Positions 55,244 through 64,000 of a stretch of 64,000 nt of DNA are shown piece by piece. The notes under the pieces are model-generated. The model was not told the DNA's origin, made no database searches, and saw only the letters and a program-made list of their open reading frames with translations. The stretch spans positions 310,001 to 374,000 of the forward strand of contig NZ_JAATNW010000001.1 of assembly GCF_012911815.1 (NCBI RefSeq). The letters run 5' to 3'. The translations under genes and the position numbers were made by a program. The DNA comes from Alteromonas ponticola (GTDB taxonomy: Bacteria; Pseudomonadota; Gammaproteobacteria; Enterobacterales; Alteromonadaceae). How positions within the stretch are numbered: the stretch's first letter is position 1; each line of letters starts with the position of its first letter.

Positions 55244-56584
55244 ATGAAGCAATACGAAGTTAACTTTGACGGTCTGGTTGGGCCTACCCACAATTATGCG
55301 GGTTTGTCATTTGGAAATGTTGCCTCGCTCAATAATGCAAATGCGGTGAGTAATCCTAAGGAAGCAGCCAAGCAAGGGCTGGCAAAAATGAAAGCGCTGG
55401 CGGATATGGGCATGCAACAAGGTATTCTGGCCCCTCAGGAACGTCCTGACATCGCCATGTTGCGTCGTTTGGGCTTTACCGGCTCCGATGCTACGGTACT
55501 GGAGAACGCCGCTAAGAATGCCAAACAGGTGTTTTTAGCCTGCTGTTCGGCTTCCAGCATGTGGACAGCCAATGCCGCAACCGTCTCGCCCAGTGCTGAT
55601 ACCGCTGATGGCCGCGTGCACTTTACCCCCGCAAACCTGACCAATAAATTCCACCGTTCACTTGAGCCCAGAGTGACCGGCAATATTTTAAAGGCCACCT
55701 TTGCCAACGAAAAGTATTTTGCGCATCACACGCATCTGCCTGACAACGATCATTTTGGTGATGAAGGTGCGGCCAACCACACCCGTTTATGCACAGACTA
55801 TGGCCACGCAGGCCTTGAACTGTTTGTGTATGGTCGACATGCATTTGATGCATCCAAACCAGCACCTACGCGTTATCCGGCCAGACAAACGTTAGAAGCC
55901 TGCCAGGCCATTGCGCGCCTGCATGGCTTGAGTGACGAATCGGTAGTGTACATGCAGCAAAATCCGGATGTAATCGATCAGGGTGTCTTCCACAATGATG
56001 TGATTGCGGTAGGTAACCAGAATGTGCTGTTCTATCATGAACAGGCCTTTTTACATACGCAGGCTTCACTGGATGAAATTCGCCACAAATTTGGTGAGCA
56101 CCCACTGCACTTTATTGAAGTAAAAACCAGTGCTGTCTCGGTAGAAGACGCGGTGAAGACTTATTTATTCAACACTCAGATTATCACCCTGCCCGATAAC
56201 ACCATGGCCATCATTGCGCCCACCGAGTGTGAGGAAAACCCAGCCGTTCACAAGTATTTGCAGGAGCTGGTTACCCTGGGCACACCGATAAAAGAAGTGA
56301 AATACTTTGATGTAAAACAAAGTATGCGCAATGGCGGCGGCCCCGCATGTCTACGTTTACGTGTGGCACTGACAGAGCAGGAACTGGATGCTGTTAACCC
56401 TTACACGTTAATGAATGATGATCAGTTCAAGCGTTTAAATACCTGGGTGGACAAGCACTATCGTGACGCACTCACAGAGAACGACTTACGTGATCCGCAA
56501 CTGCTGATGGAATCACGTGCTGCGTTAGATGAGCTGACCCAGCTGATGAAACTCGGCTCGGTGTATCCTTTTCAGAAAGACTAA
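55244..56584 (+). CDS. astB: N-succinylarginine dihydrolase
   Basis: 446 residues. [24 protein letters not shown] at the N terminus is unmistakable; the catalytic Cys lies in [12 protein letters not shown] near the C terminus, with the guanidinium-handling residues [13 protein letters not shown] in the middle. Converts N2-succinylarginine to N2-succinylornithine, two ammonia and CO2 in arginine catabolism (AST pathway). The other ast genes are not here. GGAGGGATTT precedes the ATG; a bidirectional terminator follows. Confidence 0.96.
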   Translation: MKQYEVNFDGLVGPTHNYAGLSFGNVASLNNANAVSNPKEAAKQGLAKMKALADMGMQQGILAPQERPDIAMLRRLGFTGSDATVLENAAKNAKQVFLACCSASSMWTANAATVSPSADTADGRVHFTPANLTNKFHRSLEPRVTGNILKATFANEKYFAHHTHLPDNDHFGDEGAANHTRLCTDYGHAGLELFVYGRHAFDASKPAPTRYPARQTLEACQAIARLHGLSDESVVYMQQNPDVIDQGVFHNDVIAVGNQNVLFYHEQAFLHTQASLDEIRHKFGEHPLHFIEVKTSAVSVEDAVKTYLFNTQIITLPDNTMAIIAPTECEENPAVHKYLQELVTLGTPIKEVKYFDVKQSMRNGGGPACLRLRVALTEQELDAVNPYTLMNDDQFKRLNTWVDKHYRDALTENDLRDPQLLMESRAALDELTQLMKLGSVYPFQKD

Positions 56585-56603
56585 GCGGTTGTAAAGCTTA
56601 AAA

Positions 56604-56633
56604 AAAATGCCGCGATTTATCGCGGCATTTTTT
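56604..56633. terminator. Bidirectional terminator between astB and the Ig-like gene
   Basis: AATGCCGCGA-TTTA-TCGCGGCATT flanked by A's on the left and T's on the right; serves the two convergent genes. Confidence 0.9.
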
Positions 56634-56651
56634 GTTTGTTTACGTGTTATT

Positions 56652-58883
56652 TTAGTCTGTCGTCGAACAGTCAGCACTCAAGCCATAAGGGCTGTTCGGC
56701 GGCGCTGAGGTTTCGTCAGCCAGGTCAGTTGACGCAACAGACAAACCATAATTCATGCTTTCGCTGGCTTCAGAGCCACCTGATTCGCTTCTGGCAGTAA
56801 TCCTGACCGTTGCCCAGCCACCAAACTGCTTGGCGTAGCGAAGTGAGACAATAGCCTGGCCATTTTCATCAGTGGTAACCGTATCAGTTACCGAAGTCAC
56901 GATGCCAGGGGTCAGCATATTGTCGCCATTGGTATCTTCGTTTACCGGACTTAAGTCTAGTATGCCGTTGTAGTTTACATCTTCGTTGGGGCAGCTTGCA
57001 TTCACCTGTTGCTCCCACCTCCCGGCCACGTCATTGTACACCCAAAAGCCTTTTGAGTAGGTATTCCCTTCGGATGCTCTTAACGGCAACGCGGATAACG
57101 TAATTTGCGTATCAGCCACCGGGTTACCGTCACTGTCCACAACGAACACCGAAAACTCTTTAAGGTATGAAGAGTCGTTCGGAACCTGAATTAAACTGCC
57201 GGTTCCCAAAGTAATATCGAAGGCTCTGTCACCTACTGTTAATGTCGTTGAACCTGTCACTGACGTATTGTCATCGACGGTTGCTGTAATCACCACACTC
57301 TCGGTCGATGTTATGGCGTTTGACTGATACACCGTAGTGGCAATACCGCGCTTATCGGTGCGCGCTTGTGCATCGGTTAACGAGCCGTTTGACACATCAT
57401 CCAGGGTGAAATTAACCAGCTTATTGCGTACTCGGTTACCGGTGGCATCGCGCACTACCGCCGAAATAGTGCTGGTTTGACCATCAGGACCAATCGCGTC
57501 AGGGGTTGCATCCACAATAATATTGTCCGCAACTTCTGCGATAAAGGCGATAGTTAAGCGTGTTGACACCTGTTCGCCATTATCATCGGTACCGGTAGCA
57601 ACGATGGTGGCTTCGCCCGCATTGCTCGATTGAACGGAGACCGCCAGATTACCACTGGCATTGGTAGTGCCCGATGGTGTTATCGTTCCGCGTGATATGG
57701 TTAATGAGACGTCGCCGCCTGCGTAAGCCACGCCTTCCTTTTTCCATACCAGCGTTAATATTTCACTTTCATTTAACGGAATATCATCCTTCACATCATT
57801 AACATCAGGTGGGTTAACAAAGCGAAACTCATCTTGTTGCACGGTCACCAGAAACGATTCACTCGCCCCTAACGCCGAGGCCGTCACGGTAAAGTCGTCA
57901 GAGTTCGTGGAACTGAAAATGACATTGGCGCGACCGTCGTTATCGGTCGTGACAGTGGCTGGGGTTAACGTGTCGGCGGTAACATCGTTGCCCGCCGAGT
58001 CGGTGGCAACAATAGATACCGCTTCTCCGCGAACCCCCTTGCCGTCTGAATCCACCAGGCTGATAGTCAAACTGGCATCGTCACCGACAATGACAGACTC
58101 AGAGCCATTAATATTTATTGAGGTGCCGACTACAGAAATCTCAATATTTTGCGTCAGTTCAGGTTGGCTGGCGATCGAAGCAGTGGCCGTAATAATGCGG
58201 TTCTCAGAATCGCCACCGGTGCTTAAATTAACCCGGGCGATGCCACTTTCATCGGTGGTTGATTGTACATCCTGAATGGATGCATTGGCATTTGCGGCAA
58301 AGTTTACTTTGATGTTTGGTAACAAGACATTTTGCTCATTTTTCACCACCGCCCATAGCTCTATGGTTTCAGCGCCTGCGGAAGAGAGCTGAGACTGGCT
58401 GGCAAAAAAGTCTAATGAGGCCACACTGGTTTGTGCCACATCGGTGCCACTGGAGGTAAAGCCTGCCCTACCCGATTCGCCTGAGTCCAGCGTGGCGGTG
58501 ACGGTACCGCTGCCCGAGCCTGCACCTACTTGCAGCCCGATGGTGGCGACACCGTCACTGTTGGTCAGGGCGGTGCCGGCATCATTAGTAAAGCTGGCAA
58601 GGGTGTCTGATGATAAGGTAAAGGTGATCAGTTCACCGGCAACGGCGTCACCGTCAGTGTCGGTAACGGTCGCCTGCACGGTTAACGGGTTATTGGCGTT
58701 AAGCTCGCTGCTGGTTTCCCCGTTTGCATCCACTAAAGTGACTGTCACATTGGTCTCACCTGTTGCATCGGGTGGCGGTGGCGTTCCTCCATCCCCATCA
58801 CGTGTGATTTCTCCACCTCCACCACAAGCGTAAAGGAAAAGCAGCATGCTGAAAAATGCTAGAGACTTGGCAAATGCTTTCAT
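56652..58883 (-). CDS. Ig-like (Big_1) repeat surface lipoprotein
   Basis: 743 residues. Signal peptide with lipobox LYAC (Cys about residue 20) followed by a glycine-rich spacer GGGGEITRDGDGGTPPPP. Then about six bacterial Ig-like repeats of 90-100 residues (residues 45-640) with the shared pattern VxATVTDxxGxxVxGxxVxF..., TTDxxGxAxVxxSTG (invasin/Big_1 type). Near the C terminus DVNYNGILDLSP and EDTNGDNMLTPG are calcium-binding, dockerin- or EF-hand-like loops; the end has SADCSTTD. Probably an outer-membrane-anchored adhesin; the ligand is unknown. Convergent with astB. Confidence 0.85.
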   Translation of the reverse strand: MKAFAKSLAFFSMLLFLYACGGGGEITRDGDGGTPPPPDATGETNVTVTLVDANGETSSELNANNPLTVQATVTDTDGDAVAGELITFTLSSDTLASFTNDAGTALTNSDGVATIGLQVGAGSGSGTVTATLDSGESGRAGFTSSGTDVAQTSVASLDFFASQSQLSSAGAETIELWAVVKNEQNVLLPNIKVNFAANANASIQDVQSTTDESGIARVNLSTGGDSENRIITATASIASQPELTQNIEISVVGTSININGSESVIVGDDASLTISLVDSDGKGVRGEAVSIVATDSAGNDVTADTLTPATVTTDNDGRANVIFSSTNSDDFTVTASALGASESFLVTVQQDEFRFVNPPDVNDVKDDIPLNESEILTLVWKKEGVAYAGGDVSLTISRGTITPSGTTNASGNLAVSVQSSNAGEATIVATGTDDNGEQVSTRLTIAFIAEVADNIIVDATPDAIGPDGQTSTISAVVRDATGNRVRNKLVNFTLDDVSNGSLTDAQARTDKRGIATTVYQSNAITSTESVVITATVDDNTSVTGSTTLTVGDRAFDITLGTGSLIQVPNDSSYLKEFSVFVVDSDGNPVADTQITLSALPLRASEGNTYSKGFWVYNDVAGRWEQQVNASCPNEDVNYNGILDLSPVNEDTNGDNMLTPGIVTSVTDTVTTDENGQAIVSLRYAKQFGGWATVRITARSESGGSEASESMNYGLSVASTDLADETSAPPNSPYGLSADCSTTD

Positions 58884-58994
58884 AATTGTCTTCCTGGACC
58901 TCTTTTGTTCACTTTAGGGTCGTATTCGTGTTTAAAACTCAATAGAATCTGTATATCAGCAAATAACTAAAATCAGAATGCTCAGGGAACCTAC

Positions 58995-60341
58995 ATGTCT
59001 CAGTCATCACACAAATATAGTTTAACTACCAGAATCTTTATCGGCATGGTCGCCGGAATCATTATCGGCGCCATACTCCAGGCGCTTTTCGATGATAGCG
59101 GAGATTTACGCTTTTCGGTATTCTCATTCGAGATATCCACGTATAACATTCTGGTAGAAGGTATATTTTCAACTTTAGGCCAAATCTTTATCGCCAGTTT
59201 AAAAATGCTGGTGGTACCTTTAGTGTTTGTCTCCCTGATTTGCGGCACCAGCAGTTTGACCGAGCCCAGTAAGCTGGGTCGGCTGGGGGCAAAATCTGTG
59301 GCCTTGTATATTCTCACAACGGCGATCGCGGTGACACTGGCGATCAGTCTGGGTTTGCTGGTCTCACCGGGTGAGGGACTGAATCTGTCAACGGATGCGG
59401 AGTTTACCGCCAAACAGGCACCTTCGTTCTCGCAGGTTATTGTGGACATGTTCCCGTCTAATCCGATCAACTCCATGGCCAAAGGTAATATGCTGCAAAT
59501 CATTGTTTTTGCGGTGTTATTCGGTATTGCGATGGCGATGGTAGGTGAAGCGGGCAAACGTCTGGGTGCATTCTTTGAAGACATCAACACCGTGATCATG
59601 CGCCTGGTCACTATCATCATGAACCTGGCACCGTATGGTGTGTTTGTGTTGATGGCGAAACTGTTTGCCACTATCGGTTTGGAAACCATCGGTAGTCTGG
59701 CTAAATACTTTGTGCTGGTGCTTGGTGTGCTGGCCTTGCATGCGTTTGTCACCTATCCAATTTTACTGAAAGTGTTTACCGGCTTGAATCCATTGTCGCT
59801 GTTCAAGAAAATGCGGGAAGCCGCGCTGTTTGCATTTAGTACATCTTCAAGCAGCGCCACCCTGCCGGTGACCATGGAGACCGCACGTAATAAGCTGGGT
59901 GTGGGTAAATCCGTCACCTCTTTCAGCTTGCCGCTGGGCGCCACTATCAATATGGACGGTACCGCCATTATGCAGGGCGTGGCTACGGTATTTATTGCTC
60001 AGGTGTACGCAGTGGATTTGTCGATCAACGATTACATCATGGTAGTGCTTACAGCCACGTTGGCGTCTATTGGCACTGCGGGTGTACCGGGCGTAGGTTT
60101 GATCATGCTCGCCATGGTGCTGCAACAGGTGAACCTGCCGGTTGAAGGCATTGCGTTAATTATCGGCGTCGACCGTTTACTGGATATGACTCGCACGGCA
60201 GTTAATATTACCGGTGACTGTACGGTCGCCTGTATTGTTGGCAAAAGCGAAGGTGAACTGGATGAAGGTGTTTACAACAACCCTGATGCTGGGATTGAAG
60301 AAGAAGAAGTGGATTTAAAGCACTTCGATAAAAACAGTTAA
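58995..60341 (+). CDS. Dicarboxylate/amino acid:cation symporter (DAACS family)
   Basis: 448 residues, eight hydrophobic helices plus two re-entrant hairpins. FSTSSSSATLPVTMET (serine-rich hairpin 1) and NMDGTAIMQGVATVF (TM7 NMDGT motif) are the substrate and sodium site signatures of GltP/GltPh-type transporters; GVPGVGLIMLAMVL and NITGDCTVACIVGKSE follow. It imports glutamate, aspartate or C4-dicarboxylates with Na+ or H+. GGGAACCTAC precedes the ATG. Convergent with lolE. Confidence 0.93.
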   Translation: MSQSSHKYSLTTRIFIGMVAGIIIGAILQALFDDSGDLRFSVFSFEISTYNILVEGIFSTLGQIFIASLKMLVVPLVFVSLICGTSSLTEPSKLGRLGAKSVALYILTTAIAVTLAISLGLLVSPGEGLNLSTDAEFTAKQAPSFSQVIVDMFPSNPINSMAKGNMLQIIVFAVLFGIAMAMVGEAGKRLGAFFEDINTVIMRLVTIIMNLAPYGVFVLMAKLFATIGLETIGSLAKYFVLVLGVLALHAFVTYPILLKVFTGLNPLSLFKKMREAALFAFSTSSSSATLPVTMETARNKLGVGKSVTSFSLPLGATINMDGTAIMQGVATVFIAQVYAVDLSINDYIMVVLTATLASIGTAGVPGVGLIMLAMVLQQVNLPVEGIALIIGVDRLLDMTRTAVNITGDCTVACIVGKSEGELDEGVYNNPDAGIEEEEVDLKHFDKNS

Positions 60342-60360
60342 CCACCAGTATTAAACGTGT

Positions 60361-60384
60361 GCTCACCCGGTAATGCGGGTGAGC
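60361..60384. terminator. Hairpin between the symporter and lolE
   Basis: Perfect 9-bp stem GCTCACCCG-GTAATG-CGGGTGAGC between convergent genes; no T tract, so termination may be rho-assisted. Confidence 0.5.
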
Positions 60385-60396
60385 TGATAACGCACG

Positions 60397-61629
60397 TTAA
60401 CCGTTTAACGCCGCGGCTGGTGCAACCTTAGCGGCTTTGCTGGCCGGATATAGCGTTGCCAGTACACATAGCAACGTGGCAACCACCACGGTCATCACCA
60501 CGTCGGCAAGGTGCAGTTCAGAGGGCAAAAAGTTAATAAAGTAGACATCACCTGATAACACCTTCACGCCCAGTAAATTTTCGATAAATCCAACTATCAG
60601 CGATAAATTAGGTGCCACCAGAAGCCCCGCAATCGTTCCCAGAAAAATGCCCATCAGGCCATTGAGTAGCCCCTGAGCAATAAAAATCTGTTTAATTAAT
60701 CGATCTGATGCACCCATGGTTTTAAGAATCGCTATAGCACTGCGTTTCTCGCGTACTGCCATTACCAATGTAGAGACAATATTAAAACACGCCACCGCGA
60801 TAACCAGCGTCAGCGCAATGTATACTACCACCCTGACCAGTTGGATATCTTCGTACAAGTGACCCTGGGTGCGCGTCCAGTCGGACATGTAGATGGCTTG
60901 TGGAAACGAGTAGCCGATCTCACGCATCACCGCGTTCGCTGAGAAAGGGTCATGCAGCATGAACCGCAACCCCTGTGCCCCTGAGGCTATTCCCATTTCG
61001 GCAGACGCGCTACTAAGGTGCATTAACCCCACCAGGTTATCCAGCTCGCCGCCAATAGTGATACTGCCCGCCACTTCCAGTGACACAGTCTGTGGCGCTT
61101 TAAATGATAAATCGGCGGTTCTGGTGGGTACCAGAAACTGAATACGATCACCTACCTGGATGTCCAGCTTGGCCATAATGCCCTTACCCAGCAGCACGCT
61201 GTAGGGATTCTGCTGAAACCGCTGCCAGGTGGCGTCAGTGACCTGGGTTAACCAGTTTTCAGGCTGTTGAGCGATCTCAATACCAGTGATTTCTGCAGCT
61301 TTCAGTTTGCCTTTAAACTGCACCATCCCGGTTATTTTTGTATACGGAGATACCGACTGGATCCGCGGGTCTTTCTCTAATTGCTGCTGTTGCCCCTGCC
61401 AGTTCTCGATGCCTTTGTCATCAAAGGCAAACAGCTCGCCATGGGGAATGAAGGTTAAGATGCGCTGGGTAAGCTCTCGTTCAAACCCGTTCATGATGCT
61501 TAACAAGACAATCAGCACAAAGCAGCCCAGGCCCACTCCCACAGAGGAAGAAAGGGAAATAAATGAAATATATTTATTGGCCTGTTTGGCGTTGCGAAAA
61601 CGCGAGGCAAAAAATAGTGCCAGCTTCAT
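60397..61629 (-). CDS. lolE: Lipoprotein-releasing permease LolE-like
   Basis: 410 residues, four transmembrane helices (one N-terminal, three C-terminal) with a large periplasmic MacB-like domain. MNGFERELTQRILTFIPHGE, RDIQ-like EDIQLVRVVVYIALTLVIAVACFNIVSTLVMAV and DVYFINFLPSEL match E. coli LolE closely. With LolD it extracts outer-membrane lipoproteins from the inner membrane. The ATG overlaps the lolD stop by four bases. No lolC lies upstream of lolD in this window. Confidence 0.88.
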   Translation of the reverse strand: MKLALFFASRFRNAKQANKYISFISLSSSVGVGLGCFVLIVLLSIMNGFERELTQRILTFIPHGELFAFDDKGIENWQGQQQQLEKDPRIQSVSPYTKITGMVQFKGKLKAAEITGIEIAQQPENWLTQVTDATWQRFQQNPYSVLLGKGIMAKLDIQVGDRIQFLVPTRTADLSFKAPQTVSLEVAGSITIGGELDNLVGLMHLSSASAEMGIASGAQGLRFMLHDPFSANAVMREIGYSFPQAIYMSDWTRTQGHLYEDIQLVRVVVYIALTLVIAVACFNIVSTLVMAVREKRSAIAILKTMGASDRLIKQIFIAQGLLNGLMGIFLGTIAGLLVAPNLSLIVGFIENLLGVKVLSGDVYFINFLPSELHLADVVMTVVVATLLCVLATLYPASKAAKVAPAAALNG

Positions 61630-62318
61630 GATGCCACTTTATCCAGTGGCTGCAGATGACCATCTTTCAGCGTCAGTACGCGGTCCATTTTATTGGCTAA
61701 TTCACGATCGTGGGTGACCACAATGAAGGTAGTGTTTAGCGTTCTGCTGATATCCTTTAGCAAGGCATACACGCTTAAGCCGGTTTTATGATCCAGATTA
61801 CCGGTGGGTTCATCGGCCATCACCAATTTAGGCTGGTTCACCAGTGCCCGTGCAATGGCTACCCGCTGTCTTTCACCTCCGGACAACGCTGCGGGTTTGT
61901 GCTGCAGACGATGCGCCAGCCCAACCAGTTCGAGCATTTTTTTGGCTTCAGCATTAGCGTTAGTGTGCGAACTCCCGCCAATTAAAAGTGGCATTGCGAC
62001 ATTTTCCAAGGCGGAGAATTCGCCCAGCAAGTGATGAAACTGATAGATAAACCCCATTTGCTGGTTGCGCACCTGATTAAGGGCTTTGGGTTTGAGCGAA
62101 TCTAGCGGGCTGCCGTCAAACAGCACACGGCCATCTGAAGGTGTATCCAGTCCGCCCATGATATGTAATAAGGTACTTTTGCCTGAACCGGAACTGCCTA
62201 AAATAGCGATGTGTTCACCGGTTGCAACCGAAAAGGAGACATGACTTAAGACAGCAGTATCGTTTTCACCATCGTGATAGGTTTTACTGATGTCCTGACA
62301 AACGAGCAGGTCTTCCAT
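61626..62318 (-). CDS. lolD: Lipoprotein-releasing ATPase LolD
   Basis: 230 residues from the ATG at 62318 (MEDLLVCQDISKTYHDGEND); the frame extending to 62474 is translation of a tRNA gene. Walker A GSSGSGKSTLLHIMGGLD, signature SGGERQRVAIARAL, Walker B LVMADEPTGNLD and the LolD-typical GFIYQFHHLLGEF (Q-loop) are all seen. It lies 94 bases after the last tRNA-Asp and could be on the same transcript. Confidence 0.95.
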   Translation of the reverse strand: MEDLLVCQDISKTYHDGENDTAVLSHVSFSVATGEHIAILGSSGSGKSTLLHIMGGLDTPSDGRVLFDGSPLDSLKPKALNQVRNQQMGFIYQFHHLLGEFSALENVAMPLLIGGSSHTNANAEAKKMLELVGLAHRLQHKPAALSGGERQRVAIARALVNQPKLVMADEPTGNLDHKTGLSVYALLKDISRTLNTTFIVVTHDRELANKMDRVLTLKDGHLQPLDKVAS

Positions 62319-62412
62319 GTAGTGTACTTTTTTGAATTTGAATAAACAGAATGGTGGGCATGTTATCGCGATAACCAGCCAAGGCCAACATTTTAACAGG
62401 ATTTTTAAATGA

Positions 62413-62489
62413 TGGCGGAGCGGACGGGACTCGAACCCGCGACCCCCGGCGTGACAGGCCGGTATTCTAACCAACTGAACTACCGCTCC
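62413..62489 (-). tRNA. tRNA-Asp (GTC), copy 3
   Basis: 77 nt, encoded CCA end (TGG at 62413-62415 on the plus strand), anticodon GTC in CCTGTCACG, T-loop GGTTCGAGTCC. Identical to the two neighbours. Confidence 0.97.
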
Positions 62490-62511
62490 AACAGGATGTA
62501 AGCTGAACTAA

Positions 62512-62588
62512 TGGCGGAGCGGACGGGACTCGAACCCGCGACCCCCGGCGTGACAGGCCGGTATTCTAACCAACTGAACTACCGCTCC
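62512..62588 (-). tRNA. tRNA-Asp (GTC), copy 2
   Basis: 77 nt, identical in sequence to the other two; spacers of 22 and 42 nt separate the copies. Confidence 0.97.
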
Positions 62589-62630
62589 GAAGACCTTTAG
62601 TTTCAACTTATTGTCGCATTATTAAAATAG

Positions 62631-62707
62631 TGGCGGAGCGGACGGGACTCGAACCCGCGACCCCCGGCGTGACAGGCCGGTATTCTAACCAACTGAACTA
62701 CCGCTCC
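62631..62707 (-). tRNA. tRNA-Asp (GTC), copy 1
   Basis: 77 nt with encoded CCA, first in the minus-strand order, about 60 nt after the predicted start of transcription. Confidence 0.97.
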
Positions 62708-62773
62708 AGTTATTTTAATAATTTCAGTAAGTTATAGGAATTGCTAAAATCCCCTGCCCTCACTGCGGCGCAG

Positions 62774-62802
62774 ATAATAAAGTTTCACCCCCATAGAGTC
62801 AA
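62774..62802 (-). promoter_or_regulatory. Promoter of the tRNA-Asp operon
   Basis: On the minus strand TTGACT, 17-bp spacer, TATTAT, then a GC-rich discriminator (CTGCGCCGC), as expected for stringently controlled stable-RNA promoters. Confidence 0.75.
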
Positions 62803-62873
62803 TGGTTTTTTTGCAGAAACTTTACTGTCCGCGTTTGTTTGCCTGAATATTCGCCACACTGTGCATGGATTGC

Positions 62874-64000
62874 TCAGTCCGGGCTTTTTTTGTTCTCTTC
62901 GGCTTTAGGCTTTTTCTTCACCATTGCTGCAACCTTTTGCTTGGTGTCAGCCAATTTCTCGCCCAGATTAAACCTGGCGAAAATACCTTTACTTTCAGTA
63001 TCAGAAGAAGCCGGACGCCGACGCTGCCACACGATAAATGCCAGTGCCCCACCGCCTATCAGCAATATCATCCCGTTAACCAGCAGTACCGTTAACAACA
63101 CATTATCTTCTTCTGGCGGTGGCGCTTGCTCAGCGGGTGCAGCAGGTTGCATGACCTGATCAGGGGACTGGCTGGTTTGTGCAACAGGCTTTCCGTTAGG
63201 CCCTACCAGCGGTTGCTCCACGATGGGGGGTTCTACTTCAAAATTGTACTCAGGTACATCAAGGATAAAGTCACGGCCATCTATGGTAGTGCCGTAAACC
63301 GTCACTTTGACGCGAAACAGGCCATCTTCAAACGCAACAATCTTATATCGTCGGCTATCGCCATGGGTTTCAGTTAAGGAGAAGTTTTGAATATCACCAT
63401 TGGGGAAACGGACTTTACCATCAACCAGCAGTGAATTTATATCGACTAAATCCCGTTCAACATCCACTAATAAATTGTGGTAACCACGCTGACCATCGTC
63501 AAAGTCCACCTCCAGCTTAACCGGATTGCGATGCAAAATGATTAACGGGTCAATTTGCTCACGACTGTACATAGGAGTAACAACTTTGAATACAGGCTGC
63601 CACTCTCCTGCCGGAATGATCAGATTAAACTGGCCAGTGAACACGCCGTCTAATGGGGCTTCATCCATGCCCATGCCGTTATCCTGAAAGGTGGCAATAA
63701 GCTGATCATCAGCACCAAAATTATCGTAATTGGGATTGTTGGTGCTGACCAGCTCAATGGTAAGATCCACAGCATCCCTGAATTCTTTGTATTGAATGGG
63801 TTTATCGCCGTTGGTCAGACGTGCTGTCAGCTTTAAAATTTCACCTGAAAACAGAAGGTTAGGCAACGGTTCTGCGTGCAGCTTCACGTCCGATAAAATC
63901 ATCACCCTACTGTCGGGTAACACCTGGCCGACCGCCTGCCAGGGGCCGGGAACTGGATTTTTCAATTTGATCATGTCGTAGGTGGCAGTGTCATACCATT
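62874..64000 (-). CDS. TIGR03503-like membrane protein, 5' truncated
   Basis: The frame is open to the window edge; the ATG at 63974 is internal (upstream codons read WYDTATYD). Visible part of about 375 residues: an extracytoplasmic region with beta domains (VPGPWQAVGQVLPDSRVMILSD, FQDNGMGMDEAPLDGVFTGQF), a proline/glutamine linker (MQPAAPAEQAPPPEEDN), one transmembrane helix (VLLTVLLVNGMILLIGGGALAFIVW) and a basic cytoplasmic tail. This matches the TIGR03503 proteins of Vibrio, Shewanella and Alteromonas, function unknown. Family call by memory of the pattern. Confidence 0.65.
   Translation of the reverse strand, partial: WYDTATYDMIKLKNPVPGPWQAVGQVLPDSRVMILSDVKLHAEPLPNLLFSGEILKLTARLTNGDKPIQYKEFRDAVDLTIELVSTNNPNYDNFGADDQLIATFQDNGMGMDEAPLDGVFTGQFNLIIPAGEWQPVFKVVTPMYSREQIDPLIILHRNPVKLEVDFDDGQRGYHNLLVDVERDLVDINSLLVDGKVRFPNGDIQNFSLTETHGDSRRYKIVAFEDGLFRVKVTVYGTTIDGRDFILDVPEYNFEVEPPIVEQPLVGPNGKPVAQTSQSPDQVMQPAAPAEQAPPPEEDNVLLTVLLVNGMILLIGGGALAFIVWQRRRPASSDTESKGIFARFNLGEKLADTKQKVAAMVKKKPKAEENKKSPD

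Noticed and set aside
55064..55291. 75-codon minus-strand frame before astB
   Set aside because: It overlaps the astB start and a strong plus-strand promoter with a perfect TATAAT, has no ribosome site and no family features.
62319..62474. N-terminal extension of lolD
   Set aside because: It is translation of a tRNA-Asp gene; the ATG at 62318 begins the conserved LolD sequence.

Overview
The window reads as chromosome of a marine gammaproteobacterium of the Alteromonadales, probably Alteromonadaceae. The basis is E. coli-like gene order (alaA-yfbR; yceD-rpmF-plsX-fabHDG-acpP-fabF-pabC-mltG-tmk-holB-tatD; rluC divergent from rne) combined with families common in that order (DUF3718, DUF2189, DUF2058, a TIGR03503-like protein) and a chromosomal integron-type cassette array. 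The genus is inferred, not shown.

Layout. 1-1.1 kb: end of a CvfB-type S1 RNA-binding gene and an OsmC-family gene. 1.3-8.8 kb: an RND efflux operon with one adaptor lipoprotein and two different permeases. 8.9-11.2 kb: three minus-strand genes of uncharacterised families. 11.4-19.5 kb: plus-strand genes alaA, yfbR, a dGTPase, msrPQ, an SOS-controlled sulA-like gene behind two overlapping LexA boxes, a YchJ-like gene and an M2 metallopeptidase. 19.5-21.2 kb: small redox and FMN enzymes. 21.2-31.7 kb: the minus-strand fatty acid, cell envelope and replication cluster tatD to yceD. 31.8-34.0 kb: maf (yceF), a HAD phosphatase and rluC. 34.0-37.7 kb: rne behind a long structured leader. 37.7-39.4 kb: a small-molecule kinase and a periplasmic binding protein.

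39.6-43.6 kb is accessory: small membrane proteins, a 56-residue KOW protein, an esterase, an MmcQ/YjbR protein and a TlpA-like thioredoxin. 43.8-51.3 kb is the main object: at least 16 attC sites, all oriented to the minus strand, separating short minus-strand cassettes (SUKH/SMI1-like, DUF7674-like, lipoprotein, small membrane proteins, unknowns), three of them without a convincing gene. No integrase gene or recognisable attI lies at either end, so this is a CALIN (cluster of attC sites lacking an integron integrase). Most attC sites carry a second small GC-rich hairpin whose bases vary in concert between sites.

51.7-64 kb returns to core genes: a DUF2058 gene, topA, astB, a large Ig-like repeat lipoprotein, a dicarboxylate/amino acid symporter, lolD-lolE behind three identical tRNA-Asp genes, and the start-truncated part of a TIGR03503-like membrane protein. 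Start codons were reassigned wherever an upstream extension ran into an attC, a tRNA or a neighbouring gene, or where a ribosome binding site pointed to a different codon. Domain assignments come from recognition of sequence motifs only; no search was run.
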